A stretch of 64,000 bases of DNA. It comes from Liolophura sinensis (Eukaryota; Mollusca; Polyplacophora; Chitonida; Chitonidae). The position numbers and the translations under genes are program-made. The notes beneath the pieces were generated by a model. The model was not told the DNA's origin and searched no databases. It saw only the letters and a program-made list of their open reading frames with translations. Shown piece by piece: positions 53,459 through 64,000 of this stretch. Position 1 is the first letter of the stretch. Each line of letters begins with the position of its first letter. Location of the stretch: NCBI RefSeq assembly GCF_032854445.1, contig NC_088296.1:24993897-25057896 (forward strand), written 5' to 3'.

Positions 53459-56400
53459 CATGCTGTACCTACGGTGCATGTCCTTCACACCACATATACA
53501 CACTGTAAGTATGCAGTACCTGCGGTGCATGTCCTTCATACCACATATACACACTGTAAGTATGCCGTACCTGTGGTGCATGTCCTTCACACCACATATA
53601 CACACTGTAAGTATGCAGTACCTACGGTGCATGTCCTTCACACCACATATACACACTGTAAGTATGCCGTACCTGTGGTGCATGTCCTTCATACCACATA
53701 TACACACTGTAAGTATGCAGTACCTACGGTGCATGTCCTTCACACCACATATACACACTGTAAGTATGCCGTACCTGTGGTGCATGTCCTTCATACCACA
53801 TATACACACTGTAAGTATGCAGTACCTGTGGTGCATGTCCTTCATACCACACATACACACTGTAAGTATGCAGTACCTACGGTGCATGTCCTTCACACCA
53901 CATATACACACTGTAAGTATGCAGTACCTGTGGTGCATGTCCTTCACCCCACATATACACACTGTAAGTATGCAGTGCCTGCGGTGCATGTCCTTCACAC
54001 CACATATACACACTGTAAGTATGCCGTCCCTGTGGTGCATGTCCTTCATACCACATATACACACTGTAAGTATGCAGTACCTGCGGTGCATGTCCTTCAC
54101 ACCACATATACACACTGTAAGTATGCCGTCCCTGTGGTGCATGTCCTTCATACCACATATACACACTGTAAGTATGCAGTACCTGCGGTGCATGTCCTTC
54201 ACCCCACATATACACACTGTAAGTATGCAGTACCTGCAGTGCATGTCCTTCACACCACATATACACACTGTAAGTATGCCGTCCCTGTGGTGCATGTCCT
54301 TCATACCACATACACACTGTAAGTATGCAGTACCTGTGGTGCATGTCCTTCACCCCACATATACACACTGTAAGTATGCCGTCCCTGTGGTGCATGTCCT
54401 TCATACCACATATACACACTGCAAGTATGCAGTACCTGCGGTGCATGTCCTTCACCCCACATATACACACTGTAAGTATGCAGTACCTGTGGTGCATGTC
54501 CTTCATACCACATATACACACTGTAAGTATGCAGTACATGCGGTGCATGTCCTTCACACCACATATACACACTGTAAGTATGCCGTCCATGTGGTGCATG
54601 TCCTTCATACCACATGTACACACTGTAAGTATGCAGTACCTGCGGTGCATGTCCTTCACACCACATATACACACTGTAAGTATGCCGAACCTGTGGTGCA
54701 TGTCCTTCATACCACATACACACTGTAAGTATGCAGTACCTGTGGTGCATGTCCTTCACACCACATATACACACTGTAAGTATGCCGTCCCTGTGGTGCA
54801 TGTCCTTCACACCACATATACACACTGTAAGTATGCAGTACCTGCGGTGCATGTCCTTCACACCACATATACACACTGTAAGTATGCCGAACCTGTGGTG
54901 CATGTCCTTCATACTACATATACACACTGTAAGTATGCCGTCCCTGTGGTGCATGTCCTTCATACCACATATACACACTGTAATTATGCAGTACCTACGG
55001 TGCATGTCCTTCACCCCACATATACACACTGTAAGTATGCCGAACCTGTGGTGCATGTCCTTCACACCACATATACACACTGTAAGTATGCCGTCCCTGT
55101 GGTGCATGTCCTTCATACCACATGTACACACTGTAAGTATGCCGTCCCTGTGGTGCATGTCCTTCACACCACAAATACACACTGTAAGTATGCAGTACCT
55201 GCGGTGCATGTCCTTCACACCACATATACACACTGTAAGTATGCAGTACCTGTGGTGCATGTCCTTCACCCCACATATACACACTGTAAGTATGCCGTCC
55301 CTGTGGTGCATGTCCTTCATACCACATATACACACTGTAATTATGCAGTACCTACGGTGCATGTCCTTCACCCCACATATACACACTGTAAGTATGCAGT
55401 ACCTGTGGTGCATGTCCTTCATACCACATATACACACTGTAAGTATGCAGTACATGCGGTGCATGTCCTTCACACCACATATACACACTGTAAGTATGCC
55501 GTCCCTGTGGTGCATGTCCTTCATACCACATGTACACACTGTAAGTATGCCGTCCCTGTGGTGCATGTCCTTCACACCACATATACACACTGTAATTATG
55601 CAGTACCTACGGTGCATGTCCTTCACCCCACATATACACACTGTAAGTATGCAGTACCTGTGGTGCATGTCCTTCATACCACATATACACACTGTAAGTA
55701 TGCCGTCCCTGTGGTGCATGTCCTTCACACCACATATACACACTGTAAGTATGCAGTACCTGCGGTGCATGTCTTTCACCCCACATATACACACTGTAAG
55801 TATGCCGTCCCTGTGGTGCATGTCCTTCACACCACATATACACACTGTAAGTATGCCGTCCCTGTGGTGCATGTCCTTCAAACCACATATACACACTGTA
55901 AGTATGCCGTACCTGTGGTGCATGTCCTTCACACCACATATACACACTGTAAGTATGCCGTACCTGTGGTGCATGTCCTTCACACCACATATACACACTG
56001 TAAGTATGCCGTACCTACGGTGCATGTCCTTCACACCACATATACACACTGTAAGTATGCCGTACCTACGGTGCATGTCCTTCATACCACATATACACAC
56101 TGTAAGTATGCCGTCCCTGTGGTGCATGTCCTTCACACCACATACACACTGTAAGTATGCCGTACCTGTGGTGCATGTCCTTCATACCACATATACACAC
56201 TGTAAGTATGCCGTACCTGTGGTGCATGTCCTTCATACCACATATACACACTGTAAGTATGCCGTCCCTGTGGTGCATGTCCTTCACACCACATATACAC
56301 ACTGTAAGTATGCAGTACCTGCGGTGCATGTCCTTCACACCACATATACACACTGTAAGTATGCCGTACCTGTGGTGCATGTCCTTCACACCACATATAC

Positions 56401-57333
56401 ACACTGTAAGTATGCAGTACCTGCAGTGCATGTCCTTCACACCACATATACACACTGTAAGTATGCAGTACCTGCGGTGCATGTCCTTCACACCACATAT
56501 ACACACTGTAAGTATGCCGTACCTGTGGTGCATGTCCTTCATACCACATATACACACTGTAAGTATGCAGTACCTGCAGTGCATGTCCTTCACACCACAT
56601 ATACACACTGTAAGTATGCCGTACCTGCGGTGCATGTCCTTCACCCCACATATACACACTGTAAGTATGCAGTACCTGCGGTGCATGTCCTTCACCCCAC
56701 ATATACACACTGTAAGTATGCCGTCCCTGTGGTGCATGTCCTTCACCCCACATATACACACTGTAAGTATGCAGTACCTGCGGTGCATGTCCTTCACACC
56801 ACATATACACACTGTAAGTATGCAGTACCTGCGGTGCATGTCCTTCACACCACATATACACACTGTAAGTATGCAGTACCTGTGGTGCATGTCCTTCATA
56901 CCACATATACACACTGTAAGTATGCAGTACCTGCGGTGCATGTCCTTCACACCACATATACACACTGTAAGTATGCCGTCCCTGTGGTGCATGTCCTTCA
57001 TACCACATATACACACTGTAATTATGCAGTACCTGCGGTGCATGTCCTTCATACCACATATACACACTGTAAGTATGCCGTCCCTGTGGTGCATGTCCTT
57101 CATACCACATATACACACTGTAAGTATGCAGTACCTGCGGTGCATGTCCTTCACACCACATATACACACTGTAAGTATGCCGTACCTGTGGTGCATGTCC
57201 TTCACACCACATATACACACTGTAAGTATGCAGTACCTGCAGTGCATGTCCTTCATACCACATATACACACTGTAAGTATGCAGTACCTGTGGTGCATGT
57301 CCTTCATACCACATATACACACTGTAAGTATGA
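53459..57333. repeat. 51-bp minisatellite, about 76 copies
   Basis: The unit contains TATGCAGTACCTGCGGTGCA, TGTCCTTCACACCACATATA and CACACTGTAAG, with two main variants (CAGTACCTGCGG...CACACC and CCGTCCCTGTGG...CATACC) that often alternate. 51 is divisible by three and the unit lacks stops, so frames of up to 871 codons are open on one strand and 611 on the other. A few 49-bp units shift between frames. No protein is claimed. Confidence 0.95.
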
Positions 57334-57527
57334 TCAAGGCCCATAACTATCAGAATGAGGCAAAATATGCACATCTTTAATCTATGACGGGCAAAATGTT
57401 AACTTATTCACCATAGATGTACATGTACCTGTAGTTCGTTATCGTCTGCAATTTCCTATAGTATATTTCGCTTTTTAAGAACTAAACATGTAGGTGTGTT
57501 TCTTTGCTCATAATATAAACACTGTAT
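57334..57527. other. Short unique spacer between arrays
   Basis: Unique AT-rich sequence with an ATGTACATGTAC palindrome; no feature recognised. Confidence 0.5.
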
Positions 57528-58680
57528 GCAGGTGAACTGGTAAAGGTACTACATAGGTAAACTGGTAGAGGTACTGCACAGGTGTATTGGTAGAGGTACT
57601 GCACAGGTGTATTGGTAGAGGTACTGCACAGGTGTATTGGTAGAGGTACTGCACAGGTGAACTGGTAGAGGTACTGCACAGGTGTACTGGGAGGGGTACT
57701 GCACAGGTGTACTGGTAGGGGTACTGCATGCACAGGTGTAGTGGTAGAGGTACTGTACAGGTATACTGGTAGAGGTACTGAGCAGGTGTACTGGTAGATT
57801 TACTGCACAGGTATAGTGGTAAAGGTCCTGAGCAGGTTACTGGTAGGGGTACAGCATGCACAGGTGTAGTGGTAGAGATACTGTACAGGTATACTGGTAG
57901 AGGTACTGAGCTGGTGTACTGGTAGATTTACTGCACAGGTATAGTGGTAAATGTACTGAGCAGGTGTATTGGTAGAGGTACTGCACAGGTGTACTAGTAG
58001 ATTTACTGCACAGGTATAGCGGTAAACGTACTGCACAGGTGAACTGGTAGAGGTACTGCACAGGTGTACTAGTAGATTTACTACACAGGTATAGTGGTAA
58101 ACATACTGCACAGGTGTACTGGTAGAGGTACTGCACAGGTGTACTGGTAGATTTATTACATAGGTATAGTGGTAAAGGTACTGCACAGGTCAACTGGTAG
58201 AGGTACTGCAAAGGTGTACTGGTAGATTTACTGCACAGGTATAGTGGTAAAGGTACTGCACAGGTGTACTGGTAGATTTACTGAACAGGTATAGTGGTAA
58301 AGGTACTGCACAGGTATAGTGGTAAAAGTACTGAGCAGGTTGCTGGTAGGGGTATTGCATGCACAGGTGTACTGGTAGAGGTACTGCACAGGTGTACTGG
58401 TAGATTTACTGCACAGGTATAGTGGTAAAGGTACTGAGCAGGTGTGCTGGTAGGGTTACTGCATGCACAGGTGTACTGGTAGAGGTATTGCACAGGTGTA
58501 CTGGTAGAGGTATTGCACAGGTGTACTGGTAGAGGTACTGCACAGGTGTACTGGTAGAGGTACTGCACAGGTGTACTGGTAGATTTACTGCACAGGTATA
58601 GTGGTAGAGGTACTGCACAGGGGTACTGGTAGATTTACTGCATGCACAGGTGTACTGGTAAAGGTACATGTACCTGGGTA
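57528..58680. repeat. 25-bp minisatellite, about 45 copies
   Basis: The unit is GGTGTACTGGTAGAGGTACT then GCACA, mixed with GGTATAGTGGTAAAGGTACT and GGTGTACTGGTAGATTTACT variants in runs, plus occasional 4-base insertions (TGCATGCACA). Confidence 0.9.
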
Positions 58681-59128
58681 GGACTACCCCTTGACAGAAC
58701 CCAACACAAAGAAGAATGAGAACAATCCTACATGTGCGTGTAACTGGAGCGTTAATACACACTGACTACAGGTACATCGTTACAAGCTGGCAGCAGGCCA
58801 CCAACACACTCATCATACATGCACTGTACCCACATACCAGTGCTTTTGGCAACTTAGACGCATGTAACCCTATACGTTACAACTGTAACTGTGTAAGGTA
58901 CATGTAATTGTACAGGTAATTTTGTCATCTGGAGGAGGATGTCTTAATGAATGCTGTAATATGTACAGTATGTATATAGTATCAACCCCGCCACACGCCC
59001 CATGGCAGATGCCCCTCACAATGGGCACTATAGATGTAGGCATACAACATATACTGGTACCTGGAATCCACCCATTCAAGGATTACATCGCCAGTTTGAG
59101 ACTGTGCAAGGTACATGCAAAACCATGT
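58681..59128. other. Unique non-coding stretch, no gene seen
   Basis: No recognisable gene or 5' UTR exon. Contains several TGTACATGTA-type palindromes. Confidence 0.5.
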
Positions 59129-59290
59129 GTATATATTTATTTGATTGGTGTTTTATGCCATGCTCAAGACTATTTCACTTACACTTGTACTATGGAGATC
59201 AGCATTATGGTGGGAGGAAACCAGGCAGAGTCTGCAGAAACCCATGACCATGCACAGGTTGCTGACAGACCTAATCCCACTAAGCATTAT
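59129..59290 (-). mobile_element. Truncated SINE followed by a GTGA microsatellite
   Basis: TTATTTGATTGGTGTTTTAT, GCTCAAGACTATTTCACTTA and CAGCATTATGGTGGGAGG; the head is missing. It ends in (GTGA)n at 59,293-59,328. Confidence 0.85.
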
Positions 59291-59777
59291 GACCAGAGAG
59301 GAGTGAGTGAGTGAGTGAGTGAGTGAGTGCTTCGGGTTTACTGTCTCAACATTTTTCAAATTTCTGAAATCGGCTCAATCGTAAAATATAAAATAAAACT
59401 GGCATTGCCAAAATACCACAAAAAATAACAAAATAACAAAAATAACAAAAATAGAGGCATATTTCACATCTTCTATTTTATATGCATGTTTTCTGTCAAT
59501 GGATCCATGTTTTTGGAAATAATGTTTTCGATATTTAAACTGTCTGGGACTGTGGGGCCAACTTAGCGCAAAGTCAATCAGAATCTTCTCCCTCCAGAGT
59601 TGTTTTGCCAGCTATGAAAATGTACAGCTGTACATATATCTCCCTTGGCATCTCAACTGCTGGTTAGTTTAAAGCCATTTTTACACCATTTTTACACAGA
59701 AGAAAGCTGAGCTTATTCTTTTTAATAGTTTTACATGTTAGAACGTATCCTAAGCTGCATATTAAGAGTTTCAAATA

Positions 59778-59941
59778 TTTATTTATTTATTTATTTGATT
59801 GGTGTTTTACGCCGTACTCAAGAATATTTCACTTATACCACGGCGGCCAGCATTATGGTGGGTGGAAACCGGGCACAGCCCGGAGGAAACCCATGACCAT
59901 CCGCAGGTTGCTGACAGACCTTCCCACTTATGGCCGGAGAG
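59778..59941 (-). mobile_element. 5'-truncated SINE with target duplication
   Basis: Tail and body only, ending at GGCCGGAGAG. Flanked by a perfect 14-bp repeat AAGAGTTTCAAATA (59,764-59,777 and 59,942-59,955), as expected for target-primed insertion of a truncated copy. Confidence 0.93.
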
Positions 59942-59955
59942 AAGAGTTTCAAATA

Positions 59956-61254
59956 AAAATCACTTATGACTTCACCATTTGAATCCGAATCCAAAAGCTC
60001 CTTCCTTGCCTTATTAAAGCGTGGTTCACATTTCTACCTTAAATGCGCCTCAATCATCTAGAATCAATTATGACAACAAGAAAGGAAACAGACAGACAGA
60101 CAAACAAACAAAACAACAACAAAAGCAAACAGGACCAACAACAACAAGTATGTACAGCTTTCTGGCAGACTTAAACTGCCTTGTCAGATAAGTACATGTG
60201 TACTTACAAACGTACTGATGTGTACTCTTCATCTTCGTCTTCAGTCTCAATTTCAACTTGGTGGCCAAGTGTCATTGGTCGACTGAACCACATGATCAGG
60301 GTCAAAGGTCAGTTCTGTGACCAGCCCATATCTGGACATACGAGCTGGTCTTGCACATAAATAAATCATCCAGAGGTTTGTAAATGATCAGACCAAAATG
60401 TTTCCTGAAAGCTGATGAACATGAAGTGTTCGTCTGATGCATATACTGTAGATGTACAGATGTACACTAAAGTGTGTTGGGTTTATAACAACAGTTCATC
60501 GTTGCACGTGGAATGATCCCACAGTTCGTGTTTGAGAAAGTCTCCCCCCTTCATAAAAGACACATCCAAGGGTTTTTATATGACACATACACATATAGAT
60601 CTTGACAATGTTTCCTGTATGTTTATACAGAAAGGAGGTACGAAGGCATTCACCATTGTTTATCTCACTTCTGAGAACTCTTCAGTGATTCCTGAAACAA
60701 GGTATACAAATTTCACACATGGTTTTGATGCAGAACCTGATCAGGCCATGTTTAAAAACTCTTCGTTGGTCATAACCTGGCCCTATCATGGATTTGAAGT
60801 ACAGCTTAATCAGGCCATCCTTAAACATTTTCTTTTGTGGGTATAACCTGACTTTAGCAGGGTTTGGAATTGCCCATCCTGCTCAGGCCATGATTAAAAA
60901 TTCATTGTTGGGCATTACCTTACTTCATAATGATTTTGAATTACACAGGTTGAATAGGTCACGTCAAAAAATTCTTTGTTGCCATAGGGCCATCTTGAAG
61001 TTTCACACCAAATATATCTTGGGTTTGAACACGAATGTCTTTAAGCTATAAATCCTTGCTTTATAGCACAGATATATAATTTCCTACAACATTACAAGCA
61101 CAATGTATGTACATGTACTATAAATTTAATCCTTTATCAAATAAGTGCTTTAATTAGCTGTCCTCAGGACTTGATCTGTTGTACATAAATTTTGCTAAAC
61201 ACCATTTATTGAAATATACACCATATGACACTTGGCTGTGCACATACATGAACA
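59956..61254. other. Non-coding stretch with a weak 75-bp repeat
   Basis: At 60,660-61,010 about four degenerate units share TCAGGCCAT, TTAAAAA-TTC, TTGGGCAT(A/T)ACCT and ATGATTTTGAA. Nothing else recognised. Confidence 0.45.
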
Positions 61255-62945
61255 CAACATTCCTCCCTGTTGTGAAAAAAATGAACACAATATTCCACTC
61301 AGATGTGCACAAAAATGAACACTGTTCCTCTCCACTGCTCACAAAAATGAACACAATATTCCTCCCTGCTGTGCACAAAAATGAACACAATATTCCTCTC
61401 TGCTGCTCACAAAAATGAACACAATAGTCCACTGAGCTGTGCACAAAAATGAACACAATATTCCTCTCTGCTGCTCACAAAAATGAACACAATATTCCAC
61501 TGAGCTGTGCACAAAAATGAACACAATATTCCTCTCTGCTGCTCACAAAAATGAACACAATATTCCACTGAGCTGTGCACAAAAATGAACACAATATCCA
61601 CTCCACTAGGCACAAAAATGAACACAATATTTCACTCTGCTGTGCACAAAAATGAACACAATATTCCTCTCTGCTGCTCACAAAAATGAACACAATATTC
61701 CACCAAGCTGTACACAAAAATGAACACAATATTCCACTGAGCTGTGCACAAAAATGAACACAATATCCACTCCACTGGGCACAAAAATGAACACAATATT
61801 TCACTGAGCTGTGCACAAAAATGAACACAATATTCCACTCAGATGTGCACAAAAATGAACACAATATTCCACTCAGATGTGCACAAAAATGAACAGTGTT
61901 CCTCTCTGCTGCTCACAAAGATGAACACAATATTTCACTCTGCTGTGCACAAAAATGAACAGTGTTCCTCTCTGCTGCTCACAAAAATGAACACAATATT
62001 TCACTCTGCTGTGCACAAAAATGAACACAATATCCACTCCACTGGGCACAAAAATGAACACAATATTCCACTGAGCTGTGCACAAAAATGAACACAATAT
62101 TCCACTCATATGTGCACAAAAATGAACACAATATCCACTCCACTGGGCACAAAAATGAACACAATATTCCACTGAGCTGTGCACAAAAATGAACAGTGTT
62201 CCTCTCTGCTGCTCACAAAAATGAACACAATATTTCACTCTGCTGTGCACAAAAATGAACAGTGTTCCTCTCTGCTGCACACAAAAATGAACACAGTGTT
62301 CCACTCAGTTGTGCACAAAAATGAACACAATATTCATCTCTGCTGCTCACAAAAATGAACACAATATTCCACCAAGCTGTGCACAAAAATGAACACAATA
62401 TTCCACTGAGCTGTGCACAAAAATGAACAGTGTTCCTCTCTGCTGCTCACAAAAATGAACACAATATTTCACTCTGCTGTGCACAAAAATGAACAGTGTT
62501 CCTCTCTGCTGCACACAAAAATGAACACAGTGTTCCACTCAGTTGTGCACAAAAATGAACACAATATTCATCTCTGCTGCTCACAAAAATGAACACAATA
62601 TTCCACCAAGCTGTGCACAAAAATGAACACAATACTCCACTCAGCTGTGCACAAAAATGAACACAGTGTTCCACTCAGTTGTGCACAAAAATGAACACAA
62701 TATTCCTCTCTGCTGCTCACAAATATGAACACAATACTCCACTCAGTTGTGCACAAAAATGAACACAGTGTTCCACTCAGATGTGCACAAAAATGAACAC
62801 AATATTCCTCTCTGCTGCTCACAAAAATGAACACAATACTCCACTCAGCTGTGCACAAAAATGAACACAGTGTTCCACTCAGTTGTTCACAAAAATGAAC
62901 ACAATAATCCACTCAGCTGTGCACAAAAATGAACACTGTATTTCT
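61255..62945. repeat. 34-bp minisatellite, about 49 copies
   Basis: Core CACAAAAATGAACACAATAT followed by variants TTCCACTGAGCTGTG, TTCCTCTCTGCTGCT or CCACTCCACTGGG. The variants form blocks; one block of about 250 bp appears twice (near 62,160-62,400 and 62,400-62,640), showing recent segmental duplication inside the array. Confidence 0.92.
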
Positions 62946-63600
62946 CTACTCAGCCCTCTACAAACCTGTATTCCAATTCTGCCCGCATTACCTGATAATC
63001 TTTCTCCAATCTAAATGGCACATATTTAACTTTTAGAGCAATCATTTGTGAACGTCCATGTTGTTGCCTTTTATAAATCTTTCAGCAGAAGAATGCACAC
63101 ACAGATATGGATCTACAAGAGCTTAATGTACTGAGTACAAACATTCTTGCAATGAAGCCAAATGTGCAATTCCAGTAACAAGGCAATCTGCTCCGCTGAG
63201 AAAGAAACGGCTACAAGGTGTGCTGGAAAGTCATAGTCTTTATAATTAAGCATGTATGTCGATCTAGGCATACGCTGTACACTGACGCGTGCTACACTGT
63301 ACAGATACCTATTCCATGTACATGCTATTCATGAGCCAAATCAGTATACCAGGTAATATGTCCTAAACAACACAGAAAACTAGCATCAGAAATATAATCC
63401 AGCAACTTGAACAGAGTCTGCCGAGACTATGCTACCAGCAGACAGAGACGAGGTTCGTATTTGAACAGAGTTCTGTCCCAGAAAATATCCCCCTTGTTGT
63501 GAGCTGACAGTTCTGGCATCCCAGCTGTCAGACTGATGGTACTTCATGTACATGTAATTGCATTTCTTCAAGTCTTGCTCAGGTATACCTGTACATCAAT
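62946..63600. other. Unique non-coding stretch, no gene seen
   Basis: No gene recognised; contains TCCATGTACATG-type palindromes. Confidence 0.5.
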
Positions 63601-63880
63601 ACAGTGGCTAGCACTTTCTGTACATGTATTATACTGGTGAATCTGGTACATGTACATGTACATGTGTTTTACTGGTGAATCTGGTACATGTACGTGTACA
63701 TGTGTTATAGTGGTGAACCTGGTACATGTAGACGTACATGTATTATACTGGTACATCTGGTACATGTACACGTGCATGTGTTATACTGGTGAAGCTGGTA
63801 CATGTACATGTACATGTGTTATACTGGTGAAGCTGGTACATGTATACATACATGTGTTATACCTACAGGTACATGCATCT
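63601..63880. repeat. 38-bp minisatellite with ACATGTAC palindromes, about 7 copies
   Basis: The unit contains TGTGTTATACTGGTGAA, CTGGTACATGTAC and GTACA. Spacing of 38 bp (63,663; 63,701; 63,739; 63,777). Confidence 0.88.
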
Positions 63881-64000
63881 GATACAAGCTGACTTAAATC
63901 TCTTGCCAACTTGAACATAATCTATACTTGTACACTGTTTCAATTTTTCGTGATGTGCACCTTGGTATTCCAATGTCACTCAATGACACTCCCTTCATGC

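Noticed and set aside
54731-57346. 871-codon open frame as a repetitive protein
   Set aside because: The 51-bp unit is stop-free in several frames on both strands and has no start context or splice links. The frame is explained by the repeat length alone.

Overview
The window is animal genomic DNA dominated by one large split gene on the minus strand: a FES/FER-family non-receptor tyrosine kinase (F-BAR, SH2 and kinase domains). It runs from its start codon near 53,008 down to its stop at 11,567. Sixteen distinct coding exons can be chained by reading phase into a model of about 872 codons; human FER and FES are 822. The host looks like a lophotrochozoan invertebrate, most likely a mollusc. 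This rests on tRNA-headed SINEs with a tail reading roughly GTATAAGTGAAATATTCTTG, frequent ACATGTAC palindromes and very minisatellite-rich introns. The phylum is inference.

Layout from low to high coordinates: 1-11,566 is the 3' flank with no recognised gene, some SINE pieces and two short tandem arrays. 11,567-22,043 holds the kinase, SH2 and linker exons with four clear arrays and one decayed array between them. 23,450-38,756 (copy A) and 38,957-50,945 (copy B) are two near-identical blocks separated by exactly 200 N. Each holds the same six F-BAR/coiled-coil exons and the same repeat families. 51,000-53,012 carries a full SINE and the first two coding exons. 53,015-64,000 is the upstream region, almost all tandem repeat (51-bp, 25-bp, 34-bp and 38-bp units); no 5' UTR exon or promoter could be identified.

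The most unusual feature is that several introns carry minisatellites whose repeat unit is a copy of the neighbouring exon end plus its splice site. Donor-containing arrays follow exon 3 (85 bp), exon 10 (43 bp) and exon 11 (48 bp). An acceptor-containing array precedes exon 6 (65 bp). A decayed acceptor array precedes exon 14 and a probable one precedes exon 1. In each clear case the real splice junction is the terminal unit and the array extends into the intron.

The A/B duplication differs by SINE presence or absence, minisatellite copy number (10 versus 1 for a 122-bp unit) and small indels. Together with the 200-N gap exactly at the junction, this fits two haplotypes placed end to end by the assembler better than a real duplication. 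A real one would add 289 codons in frame. Frame lesions in exons 9, 10 and 12 lie mostly at homopolymers and are more likely consensus errors than gene decay.
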